Shown: positions 1 to 8,442, counted from the first letter of the stretch. The stretch is DNA of 64,000 nucleotides from DAITAZ01 sp036824045 (GCA_036824045.1 DAITAZ010000008.1:35051-99050); one strand, 5' to 3'. A program made the numbers and translations. The notes: generated by a model not told the origin, from the sequence alone.

Positions 1-78
1 GTTGGCCATATTCCGGAACATGGCCTGACGATGGCTGCTGGTCCGGTTCAGTTTACGCAGGCCGTTACGGTGGCGCAT
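1..78 (-). CDS. rplQ: 50S ribosomal protein L17, 5' part only
   Basis: Only the first 26 codons are inside the window; the gene continues below base 1. The visible protein starts MRHRNGLRKLNRTSSHRQAM, which is the highly conserved L17 N-terminus. It lies 60 bp downstream of rpoA, as in the alpha operon, where rplQ is the last gene. L17 is a large-subunit protein near the peptide exit tunnel. Family identity rests on this short N-terminus plus position. Confidence 0.95.
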   Translation of the reverse strand, partial: MRHRNGLRKLNRTSSHRQAMFRNMAN

Positions 79-138
79 CTTATAACCTCTGTATTCCTAA
101 GTGTTCGAGTTCTGCCCGCAGAACTGCGGACAGAAACC

Positions 139-1119
139 TTATACTTTTTCGAGCCCGGCTGGCGGCCAGTTCTCGAGTTTCATGCCAAGGGTCAGCCCGT
201 GAGAAGCGAGGACTTCCTTGATCTCGTTCAACGACTTACGCCCCAGATTTGGCGTCTTCAACAACTCGGTCTCGGTCCTCTGGATGAGGTCACCGATGTA
301 GTAGATGTTCTCGGCTTTCAGGCAGTTCGCCGAGCGAACCGTCAACTCCAAGTCATCCACCGGGCGCAGCAAAATCGGATCAACCTGAGGCTGACGGGCC
401 TCTCCTTGCGTAACAGGCTGGGTATCAACCAAGTGCGCGAAGGACGAAAGCTGCTCCATCAAAACCTGCGCCGCGTACTGGATCGCCTCTTTAGGATCCA
501 CCGCGCCGTTGGTTTCGATATCCATCACCAGCTTGTCCAAGTCGGTACGCTGTTCCACCCGTGCACTTTCGACTTGGTAGCTTACCCGCCGAACAGGGCT
601 AAAAGAAGCGTCCAGCACAATACGCCCAATGCTCTTGGCGCCCCCGGCACCCACCCGTACATTCCCGGGAACGTATCCCCGACCAAGCTCAACCTTGATC
701 TGCATGTCGAGCTTGCCACCAGGAGCCAGATGTGCAATGACGTGATCGGAGTTGATAATCTCAACGTCGTGCGGCACCTCGATATCAGCGGCCGTCACGA
801 CGCCCTCCCCTTCCTTACGGAGGCGAAGCGTAACTTCAGATCTGTTCTGCAGCTTGAACACCACACCCTTGGTGTTCAACAACAGATCCACAACGTCCTC
901 CCGCACACCGTCAAGGGTCGAATACTCGTGCAGCACACCTTCAATGGCCACTTCCGTGGGAGCGGCCCCGGGCAAAGAGGACAGCAAGATCCGCCGCAGG
1001 GCATTGCCTAAGGTGTAACCATACCCCCGCTCGAACGGCTCCATCACCACACGGGCATGAACCGGCGAAAGGGTCTGCACGTCGATGATGCGCGGCTTCA
1101 GCAACGCAGAACTCTGCAT
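139..1119 (-). CDS. rpoA: DNA-directed RNA polymerase alpha subunit
   Basis: The 326-residue product is the alpha subunit, which nucleates core RNA polymerase assembly and contacts UP elements and activators. The N-terminal dimerisation domain (about residues 1-230) includes the conserved GNALRRILLSSLPG motif. The C-terminal DNA-binding domain (about 250-326) includes LTVRSANCLKAENI. I chose the ATG at 1119 because an AAGGA box lies six bases upstream; a TTG two codons earlier (1125) sits inside that spacing. It follows rpsD in the alpha operon. Length and motifs are normal. Confidence 0.98.
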   Translation of the reverse strand: MQSSALLKPRIIDVQTLSPVHARVVMEPFERGYGYTLGNALRRILLSSLPGAAPTEVAIEGVLHEYSTLDGVREDVVDLLLNTKGVVFKLQNRSEVTLRLRKEGEGVVTAADIEVPHDVEIINSDHVIAHLAPGGKLDMQIKVELGRGYVPGNVRVGAGGAKSIGRIVLDASFSPVRRVSYQVESARVEQRTDLDKLVMDIETNGAVDPKEAIQYAAQVLMEQLSSFAHLVDTQPVTQGEARQPQVDPILLRPVDDLELTVRSANCLKAENIYYIGDLIQRTETELLKTPNLGRKSLNEIKEVLASHGLTLGMKLENWPPAGLEKV

Positions 1120-1158
1120 TAGCAATCCTTTGAAACCAGAAAGATCAGGGCAACCCGA

Positions 1159-1788
1159 TTAACGGGAATAAAGCTCAACCACCAAGCTTTCATTGATGGT
1201 CGCCGACAGATCGGCGCGGACCGGCAGAGCCTTGAATACGCCCTTGCCTTCCTTGACATTCACTTCAATCCACTCCGGCAAGCCACGGGACTCAGCAGCC
1301 TCCATCGCCGCCTTGACGCGCAGGTGCCCCTTCGCGCTTTGGGTCAGCTCGACGACATCACCGGGCTTCACTTCATACGAAGGGATGTTCACCCGCTTCC
1401 CATTCACGAGGACCGCGTTGTGCCGAACAACCTGGCGGGCTTCGCTGCGCGAAGCGCCAAAACCCATCCGGTAAGCTACGCTGTCGAGGCGGCTTTCCAA
1501 GATCTGAAGCATGTTCTCGCCAGCCTGACCCTTACGACGGTCAGCCTCCGCAAACACCTTCCGGAACTGACGCTCGAGCACACCATAGGTACGACGAATC
1601 TTCTGTTTTTCCCGCAGCTGCACACCGTAGCCCGACAACCGCTGCCCGGACTTTTGTCCGTGCTGCCCAGGGGCATAAGCGCGGCGCTCGATCGCGCACT
1701 TGTCGGTAAAACACTTTTCGCCCTTCAGAAAGAGCTTCTCACCTTCCCGACGGCACTGGCGGCACTTGGGATCTAGATTGCGAGCCAT
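1159..1788 (-). CDS. rpsD: 30S ribosomal protein S4
   Basis: This 209-residue primary 16S-rRNA-binding protein starts MARNLDPKCRQCRREGEKLF. An S4 RNA-binding domain covers about residues 98-160 (ESRLDSVAYRMGFGASRSEA). The N-terminus has four cysteines in a CxxC...CxxxxC pattern, so it is the zinc-binding form, unlike E. coli S4, whose cysteines are not all kept. In the family S4 also autoregulates the alpha operon. It sits 15 bp downstream of rpsK and 39 bp upstream of rpoA. Confidence 0.98.
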   Translation of the reverse strand: MARNLDPKCRQCRREGEKLFLKGEKCFTDKCAIERRAYAPGQHGQKSGQRLSGYGVQLREKQKIRRTYGVLERQFRKVFAEADRRKGQAGENMLQILESRLDSVAYRMGFGASRSEARQVVRHNAVLVNGKRVNIPSYEVKPGDVVELTQSAKGHLRVKAAMEAAESRGLPEWIEVNVKEGKGVFKALPVRADLSATINESLVVELYSR

Positions 1789-1803
1789 CGCTTTACTCCA
1801 AAC

Positions 1804-2193
1804 TTAAATGCGGCGACGCTTGGGCGGCCGGCAACCATTATGGGGGATGGGAGTCACGTCGGTAATCGACGTTACACGGATCCCGAGAGCGTTCAGTGCA
1901 CGAACCGCAGACTCACGCCCCGGTCCGGGCCCGGTGATTCGGACTTCAACGTTTTTCACGCCGCATTCCTGTGCTGCTCGACCGGCTCGCTCGGACGCCA
2001 CCTGAGCTGCAAATGGCGTGCTCTTTCTCGAGCCCTTGAAGCCAGCACCTCCGGCGGTTGCCCACGACAATGCGTTCCCCTGACGATCCGTAATCGTGAC
2101 GATCGTGTTGTTAAACGACGCATGGACATGTACAACGCCCTCTGCAACGTTCTTTTTGACCTTTTTCTTAACCCTAGCGGTAGCCTTAGCCAT
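1804..2193 (-). CDS. rpsK: 30S ribosomal protein S11
   Basis: The 129-residue protein carries the S11 signatures HASFNNTIVTITDRQGN and the basic C-terminal tail PIPHNGCRPPKRRRI, which contacts 16S rRNA and mRNA at the platform. It begins 15 bp after rpsM and ends 15 bp before rpsD, in the usual alpha-operon order rpsM-rpsK-rpsD-rpoA-rplQ. No abnormal length or residue is visible. Confidence 0.98.
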   Translation of the reverse strand: MAKATARVKKKVKKNVAEGVVHVHASFNNTIVTITDRQGNALSWATAGGAGFKGSRKSTPFAAQVASERAGRAAQECGVKNVEVRITGPGPGRESAVRALNALGIRVTSITDVTPIPHNGCRPPKRRRI

Positions 2194-2208
2194 ATTGCAC
2201 GACCCTGA

Positions 2209-2571
2209 TTATTTCTTACCGGCAACCGCCTTGCGCGGCCCCTTACGCGTACGCGCATTTGTTCGAGTACGCTGACCCCGGACAGGCAGCCCCCGGCGGT
2301 GGCGAACACCACGATAACATCCAAGGTCCATCAACCGCTTGATGCTCATCGTGACTTCGCGTCGCAGATCACCTTCCACGGTGAACTTGCCCACCTCGTC
2401 GCGCAGCCGATCCATATCGGCCTCCGACAATTCCTTGATCTTTGTCGACCTACCCACACCAGCGGCGTCGCAGATCTTCTGCGCGCGAGTGCGGCCGATA
2501 CCGTAGATCGCGGTCAACGCGATCTCGGCGTGCTGATGGTTGGGAATATTTACCCCAGCAATCCGGGCCAT
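2209..2571 (-). CDS. rpsM: 30S ribosomal protein S13
   Basis: The 120-residue protein starts MARIAGVNIPNHQHAEIALT and has the helix-hairpin-helix region IYGIGRTRAQKICDAAGV plus the conserved GCYRGVRHRRGLPVRGQRT motif near the C-terminus. S13 lies in the head of the small subunit and touches P-site tRNA and L5 in the intersubunit bridge. It is the first gene of the classical alpha operon; the 63-bp gap upstream of it holds a small hairpin. Confidence 0.98.
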   Translation of the reverse strand: MARIAGVNIPNHQHAEIALTAIYGIGRTRAQKICDAAGVGRSTKIKELSEADMDRLRDEVGKFTVEGDLRREVTMSIKRLMDLGCYRGVRHRRGLPVRGQRTRTNARTRKGPRKAVAGKK

Positions 2572-2604
2572 GTCCTGTCCTTACACTACCTCAACAAGCA
2601 AAAC

Positions 2605-2626
2605 GGCGAATTCTAGCTCGTTCGCC
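2605..2626 (-). promoter_or_regulatory. hairpin in the alpha-operon leader
   Basis: GGCGAA at 2605-2610 pairs with TTCGCC at 2621-2626 around a 10-base loop, in the only gap between rpmJ and rpsM. In E. coli the S4 protein represses the alpha operon by binding a folded leader just before rpsM, so the position fits. The fold itself is not shown to match the E. coli pseudoknot. Confidence 0.35.
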
Positions 2627-2634
2627 ACCACTGA

Positions 2635-2748
2635 TCAACCTTGGCGCTGTTTATGGCGCGGGTCTGTACAAATAACGCGCACCACGCCTTTACGACGCAG
2701 AACCTTGCAGTTGCGGCAAATCCGCTTAACCGAAGCCTGAACTTTCAT
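2635..2748 (-). CDS. rpmJ: 50S ribosomal protein L36
   Basis: This 37-residue protein was found by direct translation: MKVQASVKRICRNCKVLRRK followed by a short tail containing VICTDPRHKQ. The Cys11/Cys14/Cys27/His33 set is the complete zinc-ribbon ('C+') form of L36. It lies between infA and rpsM, the betaproteobacterial arrangement. An upstream purine-rich ACGGAGACGT stretch provides the ribosome binding site. L36 packs against 23S rRNA in the large subunit. Confidence 0.97.
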   Translation of the reverse strand: MKVQASVKRICRNCKVLRRKGVVRVICTDPRHKQRQG

Positions 2749-2773
2749 TTACGTCTCCGTAATTCATCAATAC

Positions 2774-2995
2774 TCACTTGGCGCGGAACACGATGCGGGC
2801 TCGCGTCAAATCATAGGGTGTCAGCTGTACCGTGACCCGGTCGCCAGGGAGGATGCGGATGTAATGCATCCGCATCTTGCCGGAGATGTGCCCCAACACC
2901 ATGTGGCCATTCTCCAACCGCACCCGAAACGTCGCATTGGGAAGGTTTTCCATTACCTCCCCTTGCATTTCGATTACATCTTCCTTTTTCGCCAT
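2774..2995 (-). CDS. infA: translation initiation factor IF-1
   Basis: The 73-residue protein is one OB fold beginning MAKKEDVIEMQGEVMENLPN, with GHISGKMRMHYIRILPGDRV in the middle. IF-1 binds the ribosomal A site during initiation and supports IF-2 and IF-3. The gene lies 3 bp downstream of secY and 25 bp upstream of rpmJ, so it is co-transcribed with the spc genes. This placement is usual in betaproteobacteria but not in E. coli. A second infA copy elsewhere cannot be excluded. Confidence 0.97.
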   Translation of the reverse strand: MAKKEDVIEMQGEVMENLPNATFRVRLENGHMVLGHISGKMRMHYIRILPGDRVTVQLTPYDLTRARIVFRAK

Positions 2996-2998
2996 GGG

Positions 2999-4324
2999 TC
3001 ACTTCAACAGATTGCCAGCACCTTTAAAATTTGCCTTCTTCAGCAGACTCTCGTACTGATGACTCATCACGTAGGCTTGCACCTGAGACATGAAGTCCAT
3101 CGTGACCACCACAATGATCAACAACGAGGTACCACCAAAATAAAAAGGCACGTTCCACTTTAGAATCAGGAACTCAGGCAGCAAACACACCACTGTGACG
3201 TAGACCGCACCAACCAACGTCAACCGAGTCAAAATCTTATCAATGTATCGCGCCGTCTGATCTCCGGGCCGGATACCAGGAACAAACGCCCCGCTCTTCT
3301 TCAGATTGTCCGCCGTCTCCTTGGAGTTAAAGACGAGCGCGGTATAGAAGAAGCAAAAAAAGACGATCGCAGCGGCATAGAGCAATACATAAATCGGCTG
3401 ACCTGGCGACAACGTTGCCGCAAGATCCTTAAGCCACCTCATCCCGTCCGCAGCACCGAACCACCCCGCAATCGTCGCCGGGAAAAGAATGATCGACGAG
3501 GCAAAAATAGGCGGAATAACACCTGCCATGTTCAGCTTCAGCGGCAAATGCGAACTTTGCCCACCGTAGATCTTGTTCCCTACTTGCCGCTTCGCGTAGT
3601 TCACGAGGATCTTGCGCTGACCTCGTTCAACAAACACAACCAGAGCGGTCACCGCAACAACAAGGACGCAGATGAACAGCGCGGTCAAGGGATGCATCGC
3701 ACCCGTCCGCACCAGTTCGAACAACCCCCCAATCGCGTTTGGCAAACCGGCGGCGATACCCCCGAAAATGATGATCGAGATCCCGTTGCCCAAGCCGCGC
3801 TCAGTGATCTGCTCCCCAAGCCACATCAAGAACATTGTGCCAGTTAGAAGCGTCGCCACCGTAGTCAAACGGAAGACGAACCCGGGATCCACGACCAACC
3901 CCGCCTGAGACTCAAGTGCAACCGCAATCCCCAGAGCCTGGAACAACGCCAGTGCCACAGTACCATATCGAGTGTACTGCGTGATCTTGCGTCGCCCGGC
4001 TTCGCCCTCTTTCTTGATCGCCTCAAGTGATGGAACCGCCACCGTCAGCAATTGCATGATGATCGACGCCGAAATATACGGCATGATCCCAAGCGCAAAG
4101 ATAGTGAAGCGGGAGAGGGCCCCACCTGAGAACAGGTTGAACACCCCCAAAATCCCACCCTGCTGCGACTGGAACAACTCCGCCAACTTGGCGGGATCGA
4201 TTCCTGGAACGGGAATATGGGCGCCGATCCGGTATACAACCAACGCTCCCAGCAAAAACCACAGCCGCCGCTTCAGGTCACCGAACTTGCCCGACTTGCC
4301 AATCGCCGGATTAGCGTTCGCCAC
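2999..4324 (-). CDS. secY: preprotein translocase subunit SecY
   Basis: The 441-residue channel protein has about ten hydrophobic transmembrane segments and the family signatures GAHIPVPGIDP near residue 35 and LGIMPYISASIIMQLL near residue 80. With SecE (encoded at 29570-29923) and SecG it forms the SecYEG channel in the inner membrane. The start codon is GTG, preceded by GAGG seven bases upstream. It is the second-last spc gene before infA and follows rplO. Confidence 0.98.
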   Translation of the reverse strand: MANANPAIGKSGKFGDLKRRLWFLLGALVVYRIGAHIPVPGIDPAKLAELFQSQQGGILGVFNLFSGGALSRFTIFALGIMPYISASIIMQLLTVAVPSLEAIKKEGEAGRRKITQYTRYGTVALALFQALGIAVALESQAGLVVDPGFVFRLTTVATLLTGTMFLMWLGEQITERGLGNGISIIIFGGIAAGLPNAIGGLFELVRTGAMHPLTALFICVLVVAVTALVVFVERGQRKILVNYAKRQVGNKIYGGQSSHLPLKLNMAGVIPPIFASSIILFPATIAGWFGAADGMRWLKDLAATLSPGQPIYVLLYAAAIVFFCFFYTALVFNSKETADNLKKSGAFVPGIRPGDQTARYIDKILTRLTLVGAVYVTVVCLLPEFLILKWNVPFYFGGTSLLIIVVVTMDFMSQVQAYVMSHQYESLLKKANFKGAGNLLK

Positions 4325-4344
4325 AGAATAGCCTCGCGTCTACG

Positions 4345-4782
4345 TCACTCAGCAGCCAAGGAGCCGCCGGCTGCCTCGATTGCTGCCTGCGCGCCCTTGG
4401 TGGCGCCAATGCCCTTGAGCACGAGCTTCTTCTGCAAGCCACCGGAAAGCACCACTTTCGCCGATTTGGCGAGCGCGGAGACGATGCCGGCCTGCTTCAG
4501 CACAACCAAATCGACTTCCTCGACCGGCAACTTATTCAGCTCGGAAAGACGCACTTCGGCAATGAACTCACGAGTCAGCGACTTAAACCCACGCTTCGGC
4601 AACCGGCGTTGCAGGGGCATTTGGCCACCCTCAAAGCCGACCTTGTGGAATCCACCTGCCCGCGACTTTTGCCCCTTGTGCCCACGCCCGGCAGTTTTCC
4701 CAAGGCCGCTTCCGATCCCCCGGCCAACACGGCGGCGCGCTTTCTTGGAACCTTCAGCGGGTTTCAAGCTATTCAGTTCCAT
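4345..4782 (-). CDS. rplO: 50S ribosomal protein L15
   Basis: The 145-residue protein has the glycine/arginine-rich L15 N-terminal extension (KKARRRVGRGIGSGLGKTAG) that threads into 23S rRNA, followed by a globular domain ending in GAQAAIEAAGGSLAAE. It directly abuts rpmD, whose stop codon begins one base after the rplO ATG, which implies translational coupling. Position before secY is standard for the spc operon. Confidence 0.97.
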   Translation of the reverse strand: MELNSLKPAEGSKKARRRVGRGIGSGLGKTAGRGHKGQKSRAGGFHKVGFEGGQMPLQRRLPKRGFKSLTREFIAEVRLSELNKLPVEEVDLVVLKQAGIVSALAKSAKVVLSGGLQKKLVLKGIGATKGAQAAIEAAGGSLAAE

Positions 4783-4965
4783 TTAGCCCTCGCACTTAAC
4801 CAGATAGGCGACCTTGTTGATCATGCCCCGAACGGCGGGGGTATCAACCAACTCAACGCTGTGATTGAGCTTGCGCAAGCCCAAGCCTTTCACAGTCTGC
4901 CGATGATCTTGCTTGGTCCCGATGACGCTCTTCACCAGCGTCACCTTCACGGTCTTCTCAGCCAT
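4783..4965 (-). CDS. rpmD: 50S ribosomal protein L30
   Basis: This small 60-residue protein contains the L30 pattern VTLVKSVIGTKQDHRQTVKG and ends in GMINKVAYLVKCEG. It is located between rpsE (3-bp gap) and rplO (directly abutting). L30 sits on the large-subunit surface near 5S rRNA. Length is typical of bacterial L30 (about 60 residues). Confidence 0.97.
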   Translation of the reverse strand: MAEKTVKVTLVKSVIGTKQDHRQTVKGLGLRKLNHSVELVDTPAVRGMINKVAYLVKCEG

Positions 4966-4968
4966 TCC

Positions 4969-5499
4969 TTACCCCAGAATTTCTTCGATCGACTTGCCAC
5001 GCTTAGCGGCGATCTCGGCCGGAGTGCTGATCTTGAACAATCCGTCCAAGGTTGCCCGGACCACGTTGTAAGGATTGGTGGAACCGATGCACTTTGCGAG
5101 CACGTCGGTAACACCCATCACTTCAAATACCGCGCGCATTGGCCCGCCAGCAATGATTCCGGTACCGCTCGGTGCGGGTTGCATCAGGACAACCGATGCG
5201 CCGTGCCGACCAATAACAGCGTGATGCAAGGTGCCATTCTTCAACGACACCTTTTCCATCTTCCGCCGCGCTTCGTCCATTGCCTTCTGCACGGCCACAG
5301 GCACTTCGCGAGCCTTGCCCTTGCCCATACCCACGCCGCCGTCGCCGTCGCCAACCACCGTTAGCGCAGCAAATCCGAGAATCCGGCCGCCTTTAACCAC
5401 CTTCGTAACGCGGTTGATGGAAACCATCTTCTCGCGCAGCGAATCATCACGCTCCTCTGCCACCGGAGCCCGCTTTGACTGACCTTGAGGTTTCGCCAT
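4969..5499 (-). CDS. rpsE: 30S ribosomal protein S5
   Basis: The 176-residue protein has the N-terminal double-stranded-RNA-like S5 domain (REKMVSINRVTKVVKGGRIL) and a C-terminal domain with GIIAGGPMRAVFEVMGVTDV. S5 shapes the mRNA entry channel and takes part in decoding fidelity. The N-terminus has a short basic lead of about 15 residues (MAKPQGQSKRAPVAEERD), which is variable in this family. It lies 11 bp after rplR. Confidence 0.98.
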   Translation of the reverse strand: MAKPQGQSKRAPVAEERDDSLREKMVSINRVTKVVKGGRILGFAALTVVGDGDGGVGMGKGKAREVPVAVQKAMDEARRKMEKVSLKNGTLHHAVIGRHGASVVLMQPAPSGTGIIAGGPMRAVFEVMGVTDVLAKCIGSTNPYNVVRATLDGLFKISTPAEIAAKRGKSIEEILG

Positions 5500-5510
5500 C
5501 GTCGCCTCGC

Positions 5511-5864
5511 TTAGAACTTCAGACCGCCTTCACGGGCGGCATCTGCCAGCGCCTTGATGCGGCCGTGGAATTTGAATCCGGACCGGTCAAACGCAACCGT
5601 GTCCACCCCGGCGGCAAGCGCGCGCTCAGCGATCAACTTACCAACCACCGTCGCCGCGCCGACGTTACCCCCATTGGGCACGTCCTTACGCACATCGGCC
5701 TCGACAGTCGAAGCCGCCGCCAACACCTGGGTGCCGCAAGCGGAATAAACCTGTGCGTAAATATGGCAGTTTGTACGATACACGGTGAGACGCGCTGCGT
5801 TGAGGGCAGCAATCCTTGCGCGGGTTTGACGCGCCCGCCGCATGCGGGCCTGTTTCTTGTCCAT
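5511..5864 (-). CDS. rplR: 50S ribosomal protein L18
   Basis: The 117-residue protein binds 5S rRNA. It shows the arginine-rich N-terminus (MDKKQARMRRARQTRARIAA) and the conserved C-terminal pattern VAFDRSGFKFHGRIKALADA followed by AREGGLKF. It sits between rplF (12-bp gap) and rpsE (11-bp gap) in the spc order. No deviation from family length is seen. Confidence 0.98.
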   Translation of the reverse strand: MDKKQARMRRARQTRARIAALNAARLTVYRTNCHIYAQVYSACGTQVLAAASTVEADVRKDVPNGGNVGAATVVGKLIAERALAAGVDTVAFDRSGFKFHGRIKALADAAREGGLKF

Positions 5865-5876
5865 GCTCAGCCGCCC

Positions 5877-6410
5877 TTACTTCTTCTTCGTTTCTTTCAG
5901 CACAACCACCTCGTCCGAGTACCGAACGCCCTTGCCCTTGTAAGGCTCCGGCTGCTTGTACGCACGGATTTCGGCAGCCACCTGGCCCACGACCTGCTTA
6001 TCGACGCCCTTGATCAGGATCTCCGTTTGAGTCGGCGTTTCCACCTTGATCCCGGCAGGCATTTGATGCACGACGGGGTGAGAGAACCCGAGCGACAAGT
6101 TCAGCTTGTCGCCTTGCGCTTGAGCGCGGTATCCCACACCAACCAAGTTGAGTTTGCGCTCAAACCCCTTGCTAACTCCAACAATCATGTTCGCCACGAG
6201 TGCGCGCATTGTTCCGGAGAGTGCGTGAGCATTCTCGGCCCCCTCGACCGGAGCAAAAACCAGCTTGTCCGACTCTTGCTCGACAGCCACGGAGGGATGG
6301 ATCGTACGGGAAAGAACCCCAAGAGGCCCCTTAATCTGCAACTCACTGCCGGAGAGATTCACCGACACCCCGGAAGGAATTGCCACTGGATTCTTAGCTA
6401 CGCGAGACAT
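5877..6410 (-). CDS. rplF: 50S ribosomal protein L6
   Basis: The 177-residue protein is two repeated L6 folds. It starts MSRVAKNPVAIPSGVSVNLS, and its signature PEPYKGKGVRYSDEVV lies near the C-terminus (about residues 153-168). L6 lies at the base of the L7/L12 stalk near the factor-binding site. It is 14 bp downstream of rpsH. A normal poly-lysine end (KETKKK) is present. Confidence 0.98.
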   Translation of the reverse strand: MSRVAKNPVAIPSGVSVNLSGSELQIKGPLGVLSRTIHPSVAVEQESDKLVFAPVEGAENAHALSGTMRALVANMIVGVSKGFERKLNLVGVGYRAQAQGDKLNLSLGFSHPVVHQMPAGIKVETPTQTEILIKGVDKQVVGQVAAEIRAYKQPEPYKGKGVRYSDEVVVLKETKKK

Positions 6411-6424
6411 CGCCGCCTCCCTCC

Positions 6425-6820
6425 TTATGCAACGATGCAGAGCACTTCGCCACCCACGTTCATGGACCGAGCTTTTCTGTCGGTCATGACACCCTTGGGG
6501 GTGGAGACGATGGCAACCCCGAGACCATTCATCACTCGCGGGATTCCTTCTACACCTTTGTACACGCGAAGACCTGGCCGACTCACACGCTCAATTCGCT
6601 CGATTACCGGGCGCCCGGCGTAATAGCGCAAGCTAATATCCAGCAACGCCTTGCCCGCCTCGTCCCTAACCGCGAACCCGTCGATATACCCCTCTTCCTG
6701 CAACACCCCGGCAATCGCCACCTTCAGCTTAGAAGAAGGCATGCCGACGGACGCCTTCTGGGCGGCCTGAGCGTTGCGGATACGGGTCAGCATATCGGCG
6801 ATCGGATCAGACATACTCAT
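6425..6820 (-). CDS. rpsH: 30S ribosomal protein S8
   Basis: The 131-residue protein starts MSMSDPIADMLTRIRNAQAA and ends with the S8 signature STPKGVMTDRKARSMNVGGE. In E. coli S8 binds the spc mRNA at rplE and is the operon's translational repressor. Two in-frame ATGs exist (6820 and 6814); I prefer 6820 because a GGGAG box sits six to seven bases upstream of it. Confidence 0.97.
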   Translation of the reverse strand: MSMSDPIADMLTRIRNAQAAQKASVGMPSSKLKVAIAGVLQEEGYIDGFAVRDEAGKALLDISLRYYAGRPVIERIERVSRPGLRVYKGVEGIPRVMNGLGVAIVSTPKGVMTDRKARSMNVGGEVLCIVA

Positions 6821-6836
6821 TCCGAACTCCCTTCAC

Positions 6837-7142
6837 TCACCAGCTGGCCTTCGTCATCCCGGGAACCTCTCCCCGGAATGCGATTTCCCGCAGCTTGTTG
6901 CGACACAAGCCGAACTTGCTAAACACACCACGAGGACGCCCGGTAATCGCACAACGATTGCGGGTACGCGTGGGATTAGCATTGCGCGGCAGTTGCTGCA
7001 GCTCCAGACGCGCCTCCATCCGCTCAGCCTCAGACAAGCTGGCGTCGTCGATCTTTGCCGTCAATTCCTGGCGCTTAGCCGCATACTTGGCTACAAGCTT
7101 GCGACGCTTCGCCTCACGATTGATCAGGGCAAGTTTGGCCAT
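6837..7142 (-). CDS. rpsN: 30S ribosomal protein S14
   Basis: The 101-residue product is the long, zinc-free ('C-') S14: it has only two isolated cysteines (RNRCAITGRPRG and GLCRNKLREI) and no CxxC pair. S14 is placed late in the head of the small subunit. The start at 7142 reads MAKLALINREAKRRKLVAKY. It is 7 bp after rplE. Confidence 0.97.
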   Translation of the reverse strand: MAKLALINREAKRRKLVAKYAAKRQELTAKIDDASLSEAERMEARLELQQLPRNANPTRTRNRCAITGRPRGVFSKFGLCRNKLREIAFRGEVPGMTKASW

Positions 7143-7149
7143 AACACCC

Positions 7150-7689
7150 TCAGTTCTTGAAAGGGAATTTGAAAGCTGCGAGCAACGCCCGAGCCTCTTC
7201 ATCGGTTTTCGCGCTGGTCGTGATCGAGATATTCATACCCCGAAGCGCATCAATCTTGTCGTACTCAATCTCAGGGAAAATGATCTGCTCTTTCACCCCA
7301 AGATTGTAGTTTCCCCGCCCATCGAAGCCCTTGCCGGAGATGCCGCGAAAATCCCGAACACGAGGCAACGCAATCGACACCAGTCGATCGAGGAATTCAT
7401 ACATACGCTCGCCCCGGAGCGTCACCATGCACCCAATGGGATACCCCGCGCGAATCTTGAACCCCGCAATTGACTTGCGCGCCTTGGTCACCACCGGCTT
7501 TTGCCCGGCAATTTTCACCATGTCGCCAACAGCGTGTTCAAGAACCTTCTTGTCACCCACAGCCTCACCAACACCCATATTGAGCGTAATTTTGGTGATG
7601 CGCGGCACTTCCATCGGCGACTTATAGCCAAAACGCTCGATCAGCGCCGGAGCAACACTAGCCTTATACAACTCTAGAAAGCGCGCCAT
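7150..7689 (-). CDS. rplE: 50S ribosomal protein L5
   Basis: The 179-residue protein binds 5S rRNA and forms the B1b bridge with S13. Motifs include ITLNMGVGEAVGDKKVLEHA, GQKPVVTKARKSIAGFKIR and the C-terminal ISITTSAKTDEEARALLAAF. It lies 6 bp downstream of rplX. Length equals that of E. coli L5. Confidence 0.98.
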   Translation of the reverse strand: MARFLELYKASVAPALIERFGYKSPMEVPRITKITLNMGVGEAVGDKKVLEHAVGDMVKIAGQKPVVTKARKSIAGFKIRAGYPIGCMVTLRGERMYEFLDRLVSIALPRVRDFRGISGKGFDGRGNYNLGVKEQIIFPEIEYDKIDALRGMNISITTSAKTDEEARALLAAFKFPFKN

Positions 7690-7695
7690 ATCTGC

Positions 7696-8013
7696 TTAGC
7701 CCCCAACCACTTCACCGGTAGACCTGAAAACACGGACCTTCTTGCCGTCTTCAAGCACCTTGACACCCACGCGACTGCCGGAACCCCCAGCAGAATCAAA
7801 TAGGGCGACATTCGAACGATGGATGGACATCTCTTTCTCAACAACACCACCGACCTGGCCACGCATCGGGTTGGGGCGAGTGTGACGCTTAACCTTGTTC
7901 ACACCTTCCACCAACACACGCTCGGCATCAACGACGCGCAACACCACCCCGCGACGCCCCTTGTCTTTGCCGGCGAGAACCACGACCTCATCACCTTTGC
8001 GAATCTTGTTCAT
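7696..8013 (-). CDS. rplX: 50S ribosomal protein L24
   Basis: The 105-residue protein has a KOW motif at the start (IRKGDEVVVLAGKDKGRRGV) and ends with VGVKVLEDGKKVRVFRSTGE. L24 initiates large-subunit assembly on domain I of 23S rRNA. It is 8 bp after rplN in the spc order. Confidence 0.97.
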   Translation of the reverse strand: MNKIRKGDEVVVLAGKDKGRRGVVLRVVDAERVLVEGVNKVKRHTRPNPMRGQVGGVVEKEMSIHRSNVALFDSAGGSGSRVGVKVLEDGKKVRVFRSTGEVVGG

Positions 8014-8021
8014 GAATCACC

Positions 8022-8390
8022 TCAAAGCACTTCAGGCGCCAGCGAGACGATCTTCATGAACCGCTCAGTACGCAGTTCGCGAGTGACCGGCCCAAAAATA
8101 CGCGTACCAATCGGCTCAAGCTTGTTGTTCAACAACACAGCCGCATTGCCATCAAAGCGAACCAGCGAACCGTCCGCACGACGAACGCCTTTTGCAGTAC
8201 GGACCACAACCGCACTATAGACGTCGCCTTTTTTTACCCGCCCCCTAGGAGCAGCGTCTTTAATACTGACCTTGATGATGTCGCCAATACCGGCGTAGCG
8301 CCGCTTGGACCCACCAAGAACTTTGATGCACATCACAGAGCGCGCGCCCGTGTTGTCGGCGACGCTCAAAACCGTCTGCATTTGGATCAT
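8022..8390 (-). CDS. rplN: 50S ribosomal protein L14
   Basis: The 122-residue protein starts MIQMQTVLSVADNTGARSVM and carries GRVKKGDVYSAVVVRTAKGV and the conserved ending FMKIVSLAPEVL. L14 forms intersubunit bridges with 16S rRNA. It is the first gene of the spc operon. The 133-bp gap before it is the largest in the S10-spc block and holds a candidate promoter and hairpins. Confidence 0.98.
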   Translation of the reverse strand: MIQMQTVLSVADNTGARSVMCIKVLGGSKRRYAGIGDIIKVSIKDAAPRGRVKKGDVYSAVVVRTAKGVRRADGSLVRFDGNAAVLLNNKLEPIGTRIFGPVTRELRTERFMKIVSLAPEVL

Positions 8391-8442
8391 TTCTTACTCC
8401 AACTTGCACCGCAATGCGGCCAGTCTTGGATCCCGTTGGGAA

